Below, in pieces: positions 1 through 8,800 of a stretch of DNA of 43,999 nt (its first letter is position 1; every line of letters begins with the position of its first letter). The notes beneath the pieces were generated by a model. It had not been told where the DNA came from. It saw only the letters and a list, made by a program, of their open reading frames with translations, and searched no databases. This DNA is from Candidatus Rifleibacteriota bacterium (GTDB lineage Bacteria > Muiribacteriota > Ozemobacteria > Ozemobacterales > Ozemobacteraceae): NCBI GenBank assembly GCA_015233155.1, contig JADFYG010000053.1:1-43999 (forward strand), in the 5' to 3' direction. The translations under genes were made by a program, and so were the position numbers.

Positions 1-176
1 TCGGGAACGATCCGCGCAAGGATCTTGTCGCTGCCAAGGCGGGAATCCCGGTTTTTCTGCTCGATACTCCGCTCGCGGTAAGAGTTGCAACCAAACCGAA
101 GGTATCTCCCCAATGGACTGGCGACTACAAGACGCTGGAACATCTACTTTTCCCGACAGCCAGTGCAACTCGCTGA
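1..176 (+). CDS. HAD-superfamily hydrolase, C-terminal end (partial)
   Basis: An open frame enters from the left edge (first full codon at base 3) and stops with TGA at 174-176, giving 57 residues. The visible start, GNDPRKDLVAAKAGIPVFLLD, contains the GND-x3-D motif IV of HAD-family phosphatases, where acidic residues bind Mg2+, followed by the usual AK-x-GI-hydrophobic strand. The remaining 35 residues are a short tail. Substrate cannot be told from the C-terminus alone. A 12-bp hairpin follows 14 bases after the stop and could end the transcript. The family call rests on one motif. Confidence 0.6.
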   Translation, partial: GNDPRKDLVAAKAGIPVFLLDTPLAVRVATKPKVSPQWTGDYKTLEHLLFPTASATR

Positions 177-190
177 TCCGCATGCAGGAT

Positions 191-217
191 CATTTATTCT
201 CCGCAGGAGAATAAATG
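191..217 (+). terminator. Perfect 12-bp inverted repeat, possible terminator
   Basis: Arms at 191-202 (CATTTATTCTCC) and 206-217 (GGAGAATAAATG) pair perfectly around a 3-base loop. It lies 14 bases after the HAD-like gene's stop. There is no U-rich tail, so factor-independent termination is uncertain. The left arm also matches the end of repeat family B, so the hairpin may belong to that element. Confidence 0.4.
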
Positions 218-257
218 AATAGACAGATTTCAACGAATGGCAGGGCGGGAATTAAAT
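191..257 (+). repeat. Repeat family B, copy 1 (+ orientation)
   Basis: This intergenic stretch begins with a CATTTA(A)TTCTCC end and contains ATTTCAACGAATGG, 14 bases identical to the reverse complement of the copy near 39.28 kb. It then reads GCAGGGC, as the reverse complement of the 18.1 kb copy does, and breaks off before the GGACCGCC block present in the other copies. I read it as a truncated member of a dispersed palindromic element. Confidence 0.5.
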
Positions 258-312
258 AACATTGTTCGCTATTGCGGAGCGTTGCGGTCGGCGGATAAAG
301 GCAGTACAATGC

Positions 313-1110
313 ATGACAATGAGCCAGGAAACCAGTTGCATCTCGCGTTTGACTTTGCCGCCGATCATCTGTCTTACCGGCATTGATGGTTGCGGCAAAT
401 CGACGCATGTCAGAAGAGTCGAAAACTGGCTGGCCGGAGATTCCCTGATTAACATCGACGTGTCTCCAGTTAATCAGGACAACGAACGGCCGGCTGACAA
501 CAAAAAAAATGCGGATGTCTTCGATGAACATACGGGTGGTCTTTCCCCGCGAAGAATTGCGACCCTCAGCGTCTGGGATATAACACGTCTGTCGAAGTAT
601 CATTCCCACCCCTTTATTTCGGATAAGCGGGCGATTCACGAGTATCTCGGCAAATTGAGCGGTCCGGCGCGCGCACTGTTCATTTTGCATGCTTTGCATG
701 AATCACTCGAAGCGGCTCGCCAGACCGGAGCAACAATGATTATCGCCGACGGCTACTGGTACAAATATGTTTTTACCGAATATCTGCATGGTTGTGATCT
801 TGAGTGGCTGCTTGCCGCAGTAGGTGCGTTTCCCAAGCCGAGCATCACGATAATGCTTGATCTTCCGCCGGAGGCGAGCTGGGCGCGAAAGCCGATGGTT
901 ACTCCGTATGAATGCGGTTTTGCACCGCCATGTGAAGACGCATTTCTCAGCTTTCAGAGGAGACTGCGCGCCACTCTTCTGGATCGCGCTTCACGCGACT
1001 CATGGAGCATTGTTCCATGCAATCGCCCGGAAGCCGAGACAGCAGAGGCCATACACGACATTATTATTCAGAAGCAGCGTGAAATAACAACGAGTCTCAA
1101 TAAGGGATGA
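313..1110 (+). CDS. Thymidylate-kinase-like P-loop nucleotide kinase, divergent
   Basis: A 265-residue protein with a Walker A loop GIDGCGKST at residues 23-31, very like dTMP kinase (GxDGxGKST). A later strand reads IIADGYWYKYVFTEY, in the place of the family's DR(Y/F) motif, but the arginine that orients the substrate phosphate is glycine here. A third strand (TIMLDLPPEASWARKP) resembles the LDVxPExAxxR segment. About 55 extra residues lie between the P-loop and the DGY segment compared with a usual dTMP kinase of about 210 residues. ATG 313 is preferred over ATG 262 because the conserved fold begins just after it and an AAAGG sits about 11 bases upstream; ATG 319 is also possible. Phosphorylation of a nucleotide or related small substrate is likely; dTMP itself is doubtful. 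Confidence 0.65.
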   Translation: MTMSQETSCISRLTLPPIICLTGIDGCGKSTHVRRVENWLAGDSLINIDVSPVNQDNERPADNKKNADVFDEHTGGLSPRRIATLSVWDITRLSKYHSHPFISDKRAIHEYLGKLSGPARALFILHALHESLEAARQTGATMIIADGYWYKYVFTEYLHGCDLEWLLAAVGAFPKPSITIMLDLPPEASWARKPMVTPYECGFAPPCEDAFLSFQRRLRATLLDRASRDSWSIVPCNRPEAETAEAIHDIIIQKQREITTSLNKG

Positions 1111-1153
1111 TGCTGATAAGTCAGACGCGGGGCGTGATACTTCGTAGTCGGGA

Positions 1154-1182
1154 TGCCATAATTCAACGAGCTGTTAAATAAC
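1154..1182 (+). repeat. Possible degenerate fragment of repeat family B
   Basis: The bases GCCATAATTCAACGAGCTG resemble the family B core (GCATAATTTCAACGAATGG), and TTAAATAAC follows, also found at the end of copy 1. It sits in the short gap before the oxoamine synthase. The match is short and could be chance. Confidence 0.25.
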
Positions 1183-1200
1183 AAAGCGAGGTGTTTCCGG

Positions 1201-2484
1201 ATGGTTCATATGGATGTCGAAAACTTTGATGTAAAAGCGTTGTTGTCGGATCAGACCATGTCGCTTCAGGAAAAGATGACGTTGTTCGATCGCGTCATCG
1301 ACGAGGCGCGCGCGAAAAAAATATATCTTTTTTTCAGAACGACGACAGGCCCGTCCGAGGCGCACATCAATGCCGTGACGCTCGAAGGCGGGCGGCCTAT
1401 GAATATGATCATGATGGCATCCAACAATTACCTGGGACTGACAACTCATCCGGAACTGAAGGAACGAGCCAAAGCAGCGATTGATAAATGGGGTATAGGT
1501 ATGGCCGGACCCTGTACGCTTAACGGAAACACGACCCTGCATCAGGAATTCGAGTCGAAACTGGCTGTGTTCAAGCATTGTGAGGCATCCATGCTGTTCC
1601 CGTCGGGATACTCGGCCAATATAGGGTGTATAACAGCCATTCTGGGGAAAGGCGACGTTTTCATCGGAGACGAACTTAACCATGCGAGCCTTATAGACGG
1701 TGCCCGCTTCAGCGGGGCGAAGAGACTTGTTTTCAAACATTCCGACACCGTTGACCTTGAGCGCTGTCTGATTGAAGCAAAAAGCCTCCCCGGACAAAAG
1801 CTCGTCGCGGTCGATGGAGTCTACAGCATGGATGGCGAAATTGCTCCTCTGCGCCCCATCGTCGATCTTTGCAAACGTTATGGTGTAATGCTCATGGTCG
1901 ATGATGCTCATGGCACCGGCGCAGTGGGCAAAACCGGCCGAGGCTCGCTTGAATATTGTGGTGTTGAAGGTGAAGTGGACATTGTGATGGGCACGTTCAG
2001 TAAGGCATTCGGCTCCTTCGGCGGTTTTGTCGCCGGCTCGAAGCCTTTCATTAACTGGCTGCGTCATTTCGCGCGGGCTGGCATGTTCACGGCTGCGGTT
2101 GCCCCGATGAATGTCGCCGCATGTCTGGCCGGTCTCGAAGTTATGCAGTCACACCCTGAGCTGGTCGAAAAGCTGCGTGAAAATGCAGCCTTCCTGCGCA
2201 ACGGACTTATCGAAATGGGTTACGAAGTCGGACGGGATGAAACCGCGATAATTCCGGTATTCGTGCGCGATCGGATAAAAGCCTATGCTATCGTGAAGGA
2301 GGCCTATGAGCGGGGATTGTTTCTGTCGTTAATCGAATACCCGGCAGTAGCACCAGGAAGTGAGCGTCTCAGGGTCACGGCAATGGCCACACACACTCGT
2401 GAAGACCTGGTGACGGCGCTCAGCATGCTTAAGGAACTCGGGCACAAATACGGTGTTCTCGTAAATCCAGGTAAAGCGCTTTGA
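1201..2484 (+). CDS. Alpha-oxoamine synthase (serine palmitoyltransferase / KBL / BioF family)
   Basis: A PLP-dependent fold-type I enzyme of 427 residues that would condense an amino acid with an acyl-CoA or acyl-ACP, releasing CO2. Visible family motifs are SNNYLGL, NHASLIDG (substrate-stacking His), VDDAHGTGAVG (the Asp that pairs with the PLP ring) and GTFSKAFGSFGG, with the PLP lysine at K268. The length (427) and the N-terminal extension of about 60 residues are nearer serine palmitoyltransferases (about 420) than KBL or BioF (about 385-400). The start at 1201 has GAGGTG at 1188-1193. A lipid kinase gene follows after 13 bases, which favours a sphingoid-base or related lipid role over threonine breakdown or biotin synthesis; no biotin or tdh gene is nearby. 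The exact acyl and amino acid substrates are unknown. Confidence 0.85.
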   Translation: MVHMDVENFDVKALLSDQTMSLQEKMTLFDRVIDEARAKKIYLFFRTTTGPSEAHINAVTLEGGRPMNMIMMASNNYLGLTTHPELKERAKAAIDKWGIGMAGPCTLNGNTTLHQEFESKLAVFKHCEASMLFPSGYSANIGCITAILGKGDVFIGDELNHASLIDGARFSGAKRLVFKHSDTVDLERCLIEAKSLPGQKLVAVDGVYSMDGEIAPLRPIVDLCKRYGVMLMVDDAHGTGAVGKTGRGSLEYCGVEGEVDIVMGTFSKAFGSFGGFVAGSKPFINWLRHFARAGMFTAAVAPMNVAACLAGLEVMQSHPELVEKLRENAAFLRNGLIEMGYEVGRDETAIIPVFVRDRIKAYAIVKEAYERGLFLSLIEYPAVAPGSERLRVTAMATHTREDLVTALSMLKELGHKYGVLVNPGKAL

Positions 2485-2497
2485 GCGGCCACTTATC

Positions 2498-3454
2498 ATG
2501 AAATTGCATATTCTTCTGAATCCTGGAGCTAATCGTGCGGCGGCAGGCCCGGCCTGGCCGGAGGTTGAAGCGTCATTGCGTTCGGCGGGGCATGAACTGC
2601 GTGTGCTTGCCGTTACAACCCGTTCCGAAGCTTTTGCGTGCGTCGGGGAAGCCGTCGGCGAAGGCGCGGAAACATTCGTCGCCGCCGGAGGCGACGGAAC
2701 GCTTCAGCTTCTCGTCGACGCGCTGATGATATCGCCGTCCATGCGTGATCGCACCTCCGACAGTCCAAATCCGGGGAAAATTCGTGTAGGCGCCATAGGA
2801 ATGGGCACCAGCAATGACTTTCATAAACCTCTCGATACCGCTCCGCGTATCGCGGGATTTCCGTGTCGTTTGAAGGAGGAGGGGGCATCACCGCGCGATG
2901 TAATCGAATTATCGATAACCAGGCCGGATGGTATGCACGAAATTCGTTGTTTTCTTCAGGCGGCGCACGTTGGAACCATCGCGGAAACGAATCAACTGCT
3001 GACGCAGCGCCATGGCATTTTTAATAATTTGTATCATTTTTGGTATAAGCCGGCACTGCTTGGAGCGAGCGCATATACGGTTTTTACATATCCGGGGTTT
3101 GATGCCGAAGTTAAATGCGGCAAGGAAACCTGGACAGGAACTTTCACCGGCATGAGCCTTATAAAACAGCCGTATGTGGCCGGGGATTTCAAGTTTGCCA
3201 CAAATCGCCGCCCTGATGATGGCCTTTTCGATCTGGCCTTGTGTTGTAAAGTAACGCCATGGCGTCTGATAGGTTTGATTGACGCTTTCGAAAAAAAGGG
3301 GCTGTCCGGTCATGAAAACGTACACTTCGCCGAAGCCTCGGAAGTCTCCGTGCGATTCGCTCAGCCGCAACCCATCGATTATGACGGGGAACTGATCATG
3401 GCGATAGAAGCCCGTTGGCGAGTGATTCCGAAAGCGCTTACAATCCTTGGATAG
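2498..3454 (+). CDS. Diacylglycerol-kinase-family lipid kinase
   Basis: A 318-residue soluble lipid kinase of the DAGK catalytic family (DgkB/YegS and sphingosine kinase relatives), which transfers a phosphate from ATP to a lipid hydroxyl. The nucleotide-binding motif GGDGT lies at residues 64-68, and a second conserved segment reads GAIGMGTSNDF, equivalent to the family's LGTxND. The C-terminal beta-sandwich half ends with the usual YDGE-like segment (QPIDYDGELIM). It starts 13 bases after the oxoamine synthase, so the two are probably co-transcribed. With an SPT-like partner, phosphorylation of a long-chain base or its derivative is an attractive guess, but diacylglycerol or another lipid is equally possible from sequence. 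Confidence 0.85.
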   Translation: MKLHILLNPGANRAAAGPAWPEVEASLRSAGHELRVLAVTTRSEAFACVGEAVGEGAETFVAAGGDGTLQLLVDALMISPSMRDRTSDSPNPGKIRVGAIGMGTSNDFHKPLDTAPRIAGFPCRLKEEGASPRDVIELSITRPDGMHEIRCFLQAAHVGTIAETNQLLTQRHGIFNNLYHFWYKPALLGASAYTVFTYPGFDAEVKCGKETWTGTFTGMSLIKQPYVAGDFKFATNRRPDDGLFDLALCCKVTPWRLIGLIDAFEKKGLSGHENVHFAEASEVSVRFAQPQPIDYDGELIMAIEARWRVIPKALTILG

Positions 3455-3548
3455 ACGATTGAACTTTTAATGCGTTTGCTCTGAGGGTTGTAGCGAAGAT
3501 TGCAGGAATATCAATAGTGGTGTAACATAATGTGTGGGCTGTATTAGA

Positions 3549-3615
3549 GTTAGGGAGTAAGGAGTAACTTGTTTGAGCCTGACCACTTGGTCCTTCGGTT
3601 AGTTCCCTAATCCCG
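3549..3615. other. Imperfect inverted repeat upstream of the sensor kinase
   Basis: TTAGGGA near 3549 can pair with TCCCTAA near 3604, with further partial pairing inside (AAGGAG against CTTCGG/CCTT). It lies in the 180-base gap before the PAS kinase and could be a leader structure or a weak terminator for the lipid-kinase unit. No U-tract follows. Confidence 0.25.
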
Positions 3616-3634
3616 ACATGGAGACTCACCATAA

Positions 3635-5872
3635 ATGGCTGTTGCTAAAGGTGATGCCGAGGCGCGACAACTTGTAGATCAGCTTCGGTCCCATCGGATC
3701 GAACCGGGAAACCAGGACGAGGAGCTGCGCAGAGTGCAGCTGGAGCTCGAGGTTTCCCGCGCACGATACCTGGAATTTTACGATAATGCGCCGATAGGCT
3801 ATTTTACAATCAGCGAACATGGATTGATCCTGGAAGCCAATCTTACCGCCGGAGTTCTCCTGGGTTTGGCCAGAGACGCTTTGATAAAGCTGCCGTTCAC
3901 CAAATATATAGTCTCGGAAGACCAGGACGCCTTCTATCTCCCCCTCAAACAGCTCTTTTCGACGGGGACATCAAAGGTGTGCGAGTTGCGGATGAAAAAA
4001 GGGGATGGCACTCAGTTCTGGGCCAATCTGGAGATCGCTTCGCCACAGCCGGGAGTATCTGCATGCCTCGCTGTCATGAGTGACATTACTGAGCGCAAAC
4101 AGATGTGTGTTTTGAATGAACTGCTTTTGTCTTCACTTCCGCACCCTGCAATGTTAATACGAAAGCATGACAGGGTTGTGCTGGCCGCTAATAAGATAGC
4201 TCAGGAAGTCGGAGTAAAAGTTGGTGGGTATTGCTGGCGGGACTTTGGGAAGATGGATTATTTATCAGATCCACATAGAGAAATAGCGGAAAAATTCCCT
4301 GAAACAGTGCCTGCTGAATTAGGAATTAAATGCACATTTTGCCAGGGTGACGAGTGCAGTCTGACGGATCCAATGCAAAATGACTCTGAGGTAAAAGCGT
4401 TTGGAAAGATCTGGGATACTTACTGGATAAATATTGACGGAAGCATTTATCTTCACTATGCCATTGATGTCACTGCGCGCAAAGCGATGGAGGAGACGCT
4501 TAAGACCGGACGCAAGCTGGCGGAGCAGGCCCTGATAGAGAAAGAAATTGATTTGGATGAGTCGCAGCAGATAGCTAAAATAGGCACCTGGACTTATTAT
4601 CCTGCACTGAGGCAGTCCAAATGGTCGAAAGAGATGTTTCATATCTGGGGCATGGATCCAAGGGTTGATCCATTAATTTATTCTGATATCGGAAAATGTA
4701 TTCATCCTGATGACTATCAGCATTTTGATTCCACAGTAAGAATGGCTATAGAGCGCGGCATCTCTTATGAAATAGAGTATCGCATTCGTCGTCCCGACGG
4801 CTCTGAAAGAGCAATCAGGACTATAGGTGAACCACAGGCTGACGCTTCGGGCAAAGTTATTGCGTTGAGAGGCATAAATCAGGACATCACCGAACGCAAG
4901 AAACAGGAACAGCAGTATGAGGTAATTGTCAGAGGCTCCATGGATGGATTCTGGCAGGCGGATGTACAGGGCAATATCACTGATGTAAATGATTCTTTTT
5001 GCGATACAATTGGTTATAGCCGCGGTGAACTGCTGAAAATGAAAGTATCTGATATAGAGTTTAATGAGGACCCTGAAGAAATAGCTGCTCATGGCCGCAG
5101 AATAAGAGAGGTTGGCTATGATCGTTTTGAAACCCGTTATAAACACAAGGATGGCTCGATTGTCGATTTCGAAATCAGCGTAAATTATTTGAAAAGCGTC
5201 GATAGATTTTTTGTATTTGCGCGGAATATCTCCGAGCGCAAACAGTCGGAAAATCAGATCATCCGTTCACTTCGGGAAAAAGAAGTGCTTCTGAAAGAAA
5301 TTTATCATCGTGTAAAGAACAATCTGGCGGTTATACAAAGTCTGTTGAGTCTTCAGTCCATGTCTATTGCGGATAGCAAGATTCGCGCCCTGTTTGAAGA
5401 GAGCCGGAACCAGATAAACTCCATGGCGTTGGTTCATGCAAAACTTTACCGTTCAGCCGATCTTGCGCATATAGACTTTAAAGATTATCTTCAAAGTCTT
5501 GTTGCCGATATTGCCGACGCCTACAATCGGCCAAATGTGGTTTTGTCTGTTGCTATGACAAGCCTTTACCTTGACGTGAATGTCGGGATTCCATGCGGCC
5601 TGATCGTGAATGAATTGATCTCTAACAGCATAAAATATGCTTTTCCCGCTGGAGAAAAGGGAACAATCACAGTCGGTATCAGCAAAAACAGCGCAGGTCA
5701 CAATGTCTTGTCAGTAGCCGATAACGGTGTCGGATTTCCCGAGAATATTGATTTTCGCGATTCATTGTCGATCGGTCTGCAAATAGTTAATGTTCTGGTA
5801 AGACAGATCAATGGGACACTTGAACTTTCAAGGTCAAATGGCACGAGGTTCAGCATCATCTTCCCGTCATAA
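3635..5872 (+). CDS. Multi-PAS sensor histidine kinase, HisKA_2 type
   Basis: A 745-residue cytoplasmic kinase with no membrane segment. After a short coiled start, PAS-type domains lie at about 45-155, 160-280 (degenerate, with cysteines in GYCW and KCTFCQGDEC), 305-425 and 430-545; three of the four end in the usual DITERK/ISERK linker. The kinase core is of the HisKA_2 class: EIYHRVKNNLAVIQSLLSLQ with the phospho-acceptor at H558, followed by an HATPase_c domain carrying NELISNSIKYAF and DNGVGF. HisKA_2 kinases often lack their own receiver; the next gene starts 24 bases later and begins with a receiver domain, so a phosphorelay between the two is likely. The start follows GGAG in a 180-base leader. 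Confidence 0.9.
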   Translation: MAVAKGDAEARQLVDQLRSHRIEPGNQDEELRRVQLELEVSRARYLEFYDNAPIGYFTISEHGLILEANLTAGVLLGLARDALIKLPFTKYIVSEDQDAFYLPLKQLFSTGTSKVCELRMKKGDGTQFWANLEIASPQPGVSACLAVMSDITERKQMCVLNELLLSSLPHPAMLIRKHDRVVLAANKIAQEVGVKVGGYCWRDFGKMDYLSDPHREIAEKFPETVPAELGIKCTFCQGDECSLTDPMQNDSEVKAFGKIWDTYWINIDGSIYLHYAIDVTARKAMEETLKTGRKLAEQALIEKEIDLDESQQIAKIGTWTYYPALRQSKWSKEMFHIWGMDPRVDPLIYSDIGKCIHPDDYQHFDSTVRMAIERGISYEIEYRIRRPDGSERAIRTIGEPQADASGKVIALRGINQDITERKKQEQQYEVIVRGSMDGFWQADVQGNITDVNDSFCDTIGYSRGELLKMKVSDIEFNEDPEEIAAHGRRIREVGYDRFETRYKHKDGSIVDFEISVNYLKSVDRFFVFARNISERKQSENQIIRSLREKEVLLKEIYHRVKNNLAVIQSLLSLQSMSIADSKIRALFEESRNQINSMALVHAKLYRSADLAHIDFKDYLQSLVADIADAYNRPNVVLSVAMTSLYLDVNVGIPCGLIVNELISNSIKYAFPAGEKGTITVGISKNSAGHNVLSVADNGVGFPENIDFRDSLSIGLQIVNVLVRQINGTLELSRSNGTRFSIIFPS

Positions 5873-5896
5873 GGTTGATGCTGACGGAGAAAAAGA

Positions 5897-8800
5897 GTGA
5901 ATATGGCAAACAGTATGAATTTTGCAAGCTCAGGGGTCTTCACACCCGAAGGTGTTTTTCCTAAGGAAGTGGCTTTGGACGCTGAAGCCAGAAGAATCAT
6001 GGTGGTTGAAGATGAAGGTTTGATCGCCATGGAACTGAAGACGCGCCTGATCCAGTCCGGCTACGAGGTCCCTGCCATTGTATCTAAAGGAGAGGACGCT
6101 CTTCTCGCTGCGGCTGAACTGAACCCGGATCTGATCCTCATGGATATTACGCTGGCCGGCTCGATGAATGGCATTCAGGCCGCTGATGAGATACGCAAAG
6201 CAAAATCGATTCCAGTCATCTTTCTGACCGCCCATTTCGACACTGAAACGATCCGGCGGGCAAGAACCGCTGAACCATTCGGTTATCTTCCCAAACCCTG
6301 TAATATGTTAACCCTGAATAGCACGATAGAAATGGCGATTTATAAAAACAGGGCGGATACCAGACGCAGGTCTCTCGAGAAATCGATGCAGAACGACATG
6401 CAGTGTTATCATGCCATGTTCGAACAAGCCTGTGACGGCATTTTCATACTTGATCTCAATGGAAAGCTGGTCTCAGTAAATGACTCATTTGCACGCTTAC
6501 ACGGTTATACCGTTGAGGAAATGTTGCACATGGGGTTGAAAGGATTGGACGTGGAAGGGGATGCTCCGGTTCCTGCACGAATATCCCGGATCATGGCAGG
6601 CGAGACCCTGCAATTCGAGGTGGAGCATTTCAACAAGGACGGACATATCATCCCGCTTGCTGTAACAGCAAAGCTTGTAACCTCTGGCAACGAGCGACTG
6701 ATTATTGCCACGCATCGGGATCTCACCGAAAGCAGAAAAAATATGGAGGATTTACGTTTTCAGAGTGAAATCATGATGAATATGGCCGAAGCCGTTTATC
6801 TGATCAGAATGGAAGACGGCAATATTGTATTTACGAATTCAGTGTTTGAAAAAATGTTTGGCTATGAACCGGGTGAAATGATTGGTAAGCATGTTTCAAT
6901 TTTAAATGCACACACAGCGAAAAATCCTTATGAGTTTGCTGAAGAAATTGTGTGTAATATATTTAATAAAGGCAGATGGCAGGGCGAAGTCTGCAATATC
7001 AGAAAAGATGGAAAGCTATTCTGGAGTTATGCAAATTGTTCTCTCTTTGACCATTCAAAATATGGAAAAGTGACTGTAGCTGTACATACCGATATCACCG
7101 AACGCAAAAAGTTGGATGAGTCCCAGCAATTGGCATTTCGAATGATGCAATATGAGAAATCAAGAACTCTGGCGATTATGACGGCGATTCCCGATGGAAT
7201 CAGCATACAGGATCTGGATTTCAAGATCATATATCAAAATGCAGCCCAGGAAAAGATTATAGGAAAACACCTGGGCGAGTATTGTTACAAAGCCTATGAG
7301 CATCGAGAAGGCATTTGCCACGGGTGTCCCACTGTGTTGTCGTTACAAGATGGTGAGGTGCATTGTGCCGAAAGGACAGTGGTTATTGAAAATACCCCGC
7401 GACAGTTCGATATTTTTTCCGCTCCGATAAAAGATGCGGGTGGCCGTATTATCGCGGCGGTTGAATCGATACGTGACGTCACTGCTCAAAAGATAGCGGA
7501 GAAGCACAATTCGGAAAATTTATCTCTTATCGAAGCGATGCTGGATGCCACCGATTACGGTATTCTCGCATTCAGCCACGAATGTGAGATCATCAGGTCC
7601 AATCGCAGATTTGCTGATATGTGGCACGTTCCGGACGATCTGCTTCGGCCGGGCGAGGATGAAAAACTTCTGAACCATGTTCTGAGTCGGCTGTCCATGC
7701 CTGATTCATTTATCGACGAGATCAGAAGGCTCCACAGAGAGCCTGCCGCTATAAGCTTCGATTTATTCTCCCTTAAAGATGGACGCACTTTCGCGCGAAT
7801 CGCCAGACCAATCCATATTTTCAACAAACCGAGCGGGAGAGTCTGGTTATTTCGTGATATTACGGAACGCAAAGAAGCGGAGGCGGCTTTGCTGAAAGCC
7901 AAAGAAGATGCCCAGCTGGCAAGCAAGGCAAAGTCCGAATTTTTGGCCAATATGAGCCATGAGATACGCACTCCCATGACCGGCGTTATCGGCATGACGG
8001 AGCTGCTTCTCGATACCGACCTTCGGGATGATCAACGCAGGTTTGCCAAGGATTTGGAGTCCAGCGCTCAAGCTTTACTTGGCCTGATCAATAATATTCT
8101 TGATTTTTCCAAAATAGAGGCTGACCGAGTCGAACTTGAGGAACTGGATTTTGACCTTGGTGTGTTCATTGAAGACTTCGCCGATTTGTTGGCTGTGCGA
8201 GCCCTGGAAAAAGGCTTGGAATTCACTTATGATATCGCCCCTGAATGCCCCACGCTTCTAAAGGGCGATCCAGGGCGTTTGCGTCAGATTCTTATCAACC
8301 TGGCAGGTAACGCGATAAAATTCACCAGTGATGGGGAAGTATCAGTGCGGGTTTCCCTGGTCACTTCAACTCCACAGCAGGCGACCTTGCGCTTCGAGGT
8401 GCGAGACTCCGGAATAGGCATTCCCAGGGATAAAATCTGTCTCCTGTTCAACGCCTTCCAGCAGGTGGACGCTTCTTTCTCACGCAAATTTGGCGGCACC
8501 GGCCTGGGACTTGCCATTTCCCAGCGACTCGTAAAATTGATGGGCGGCCAGATAGGTATAGACAGCGTGTCCGGGAAAGGCTCAACGTTTTGGTTCGTCA
8601 TAGGTCTGAAAATACAGCCTGATTCACAAAAATGCACGCAGGCACCTCCACTTGTGTCTCTGAGTGGGAAACGTATTCTGATTGTTGATGACAGCGTCGC
8701 GAGCCGGAAATCGCTTGGTATGACGCTTCGAGCCTGGGGTGCCCGCTGCGATGAAGTGTCGGAAAGTGATTCCGCCATGATCCTTCTCATGGATGCTGCG

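Noticed and set aside
1174..2067. 297-codon minus-strand open frame
   Set aside because: It lies wholly opposite the well-supported oxoamine synthase and shows no domain or start signal; it is a shadow of biased codons.
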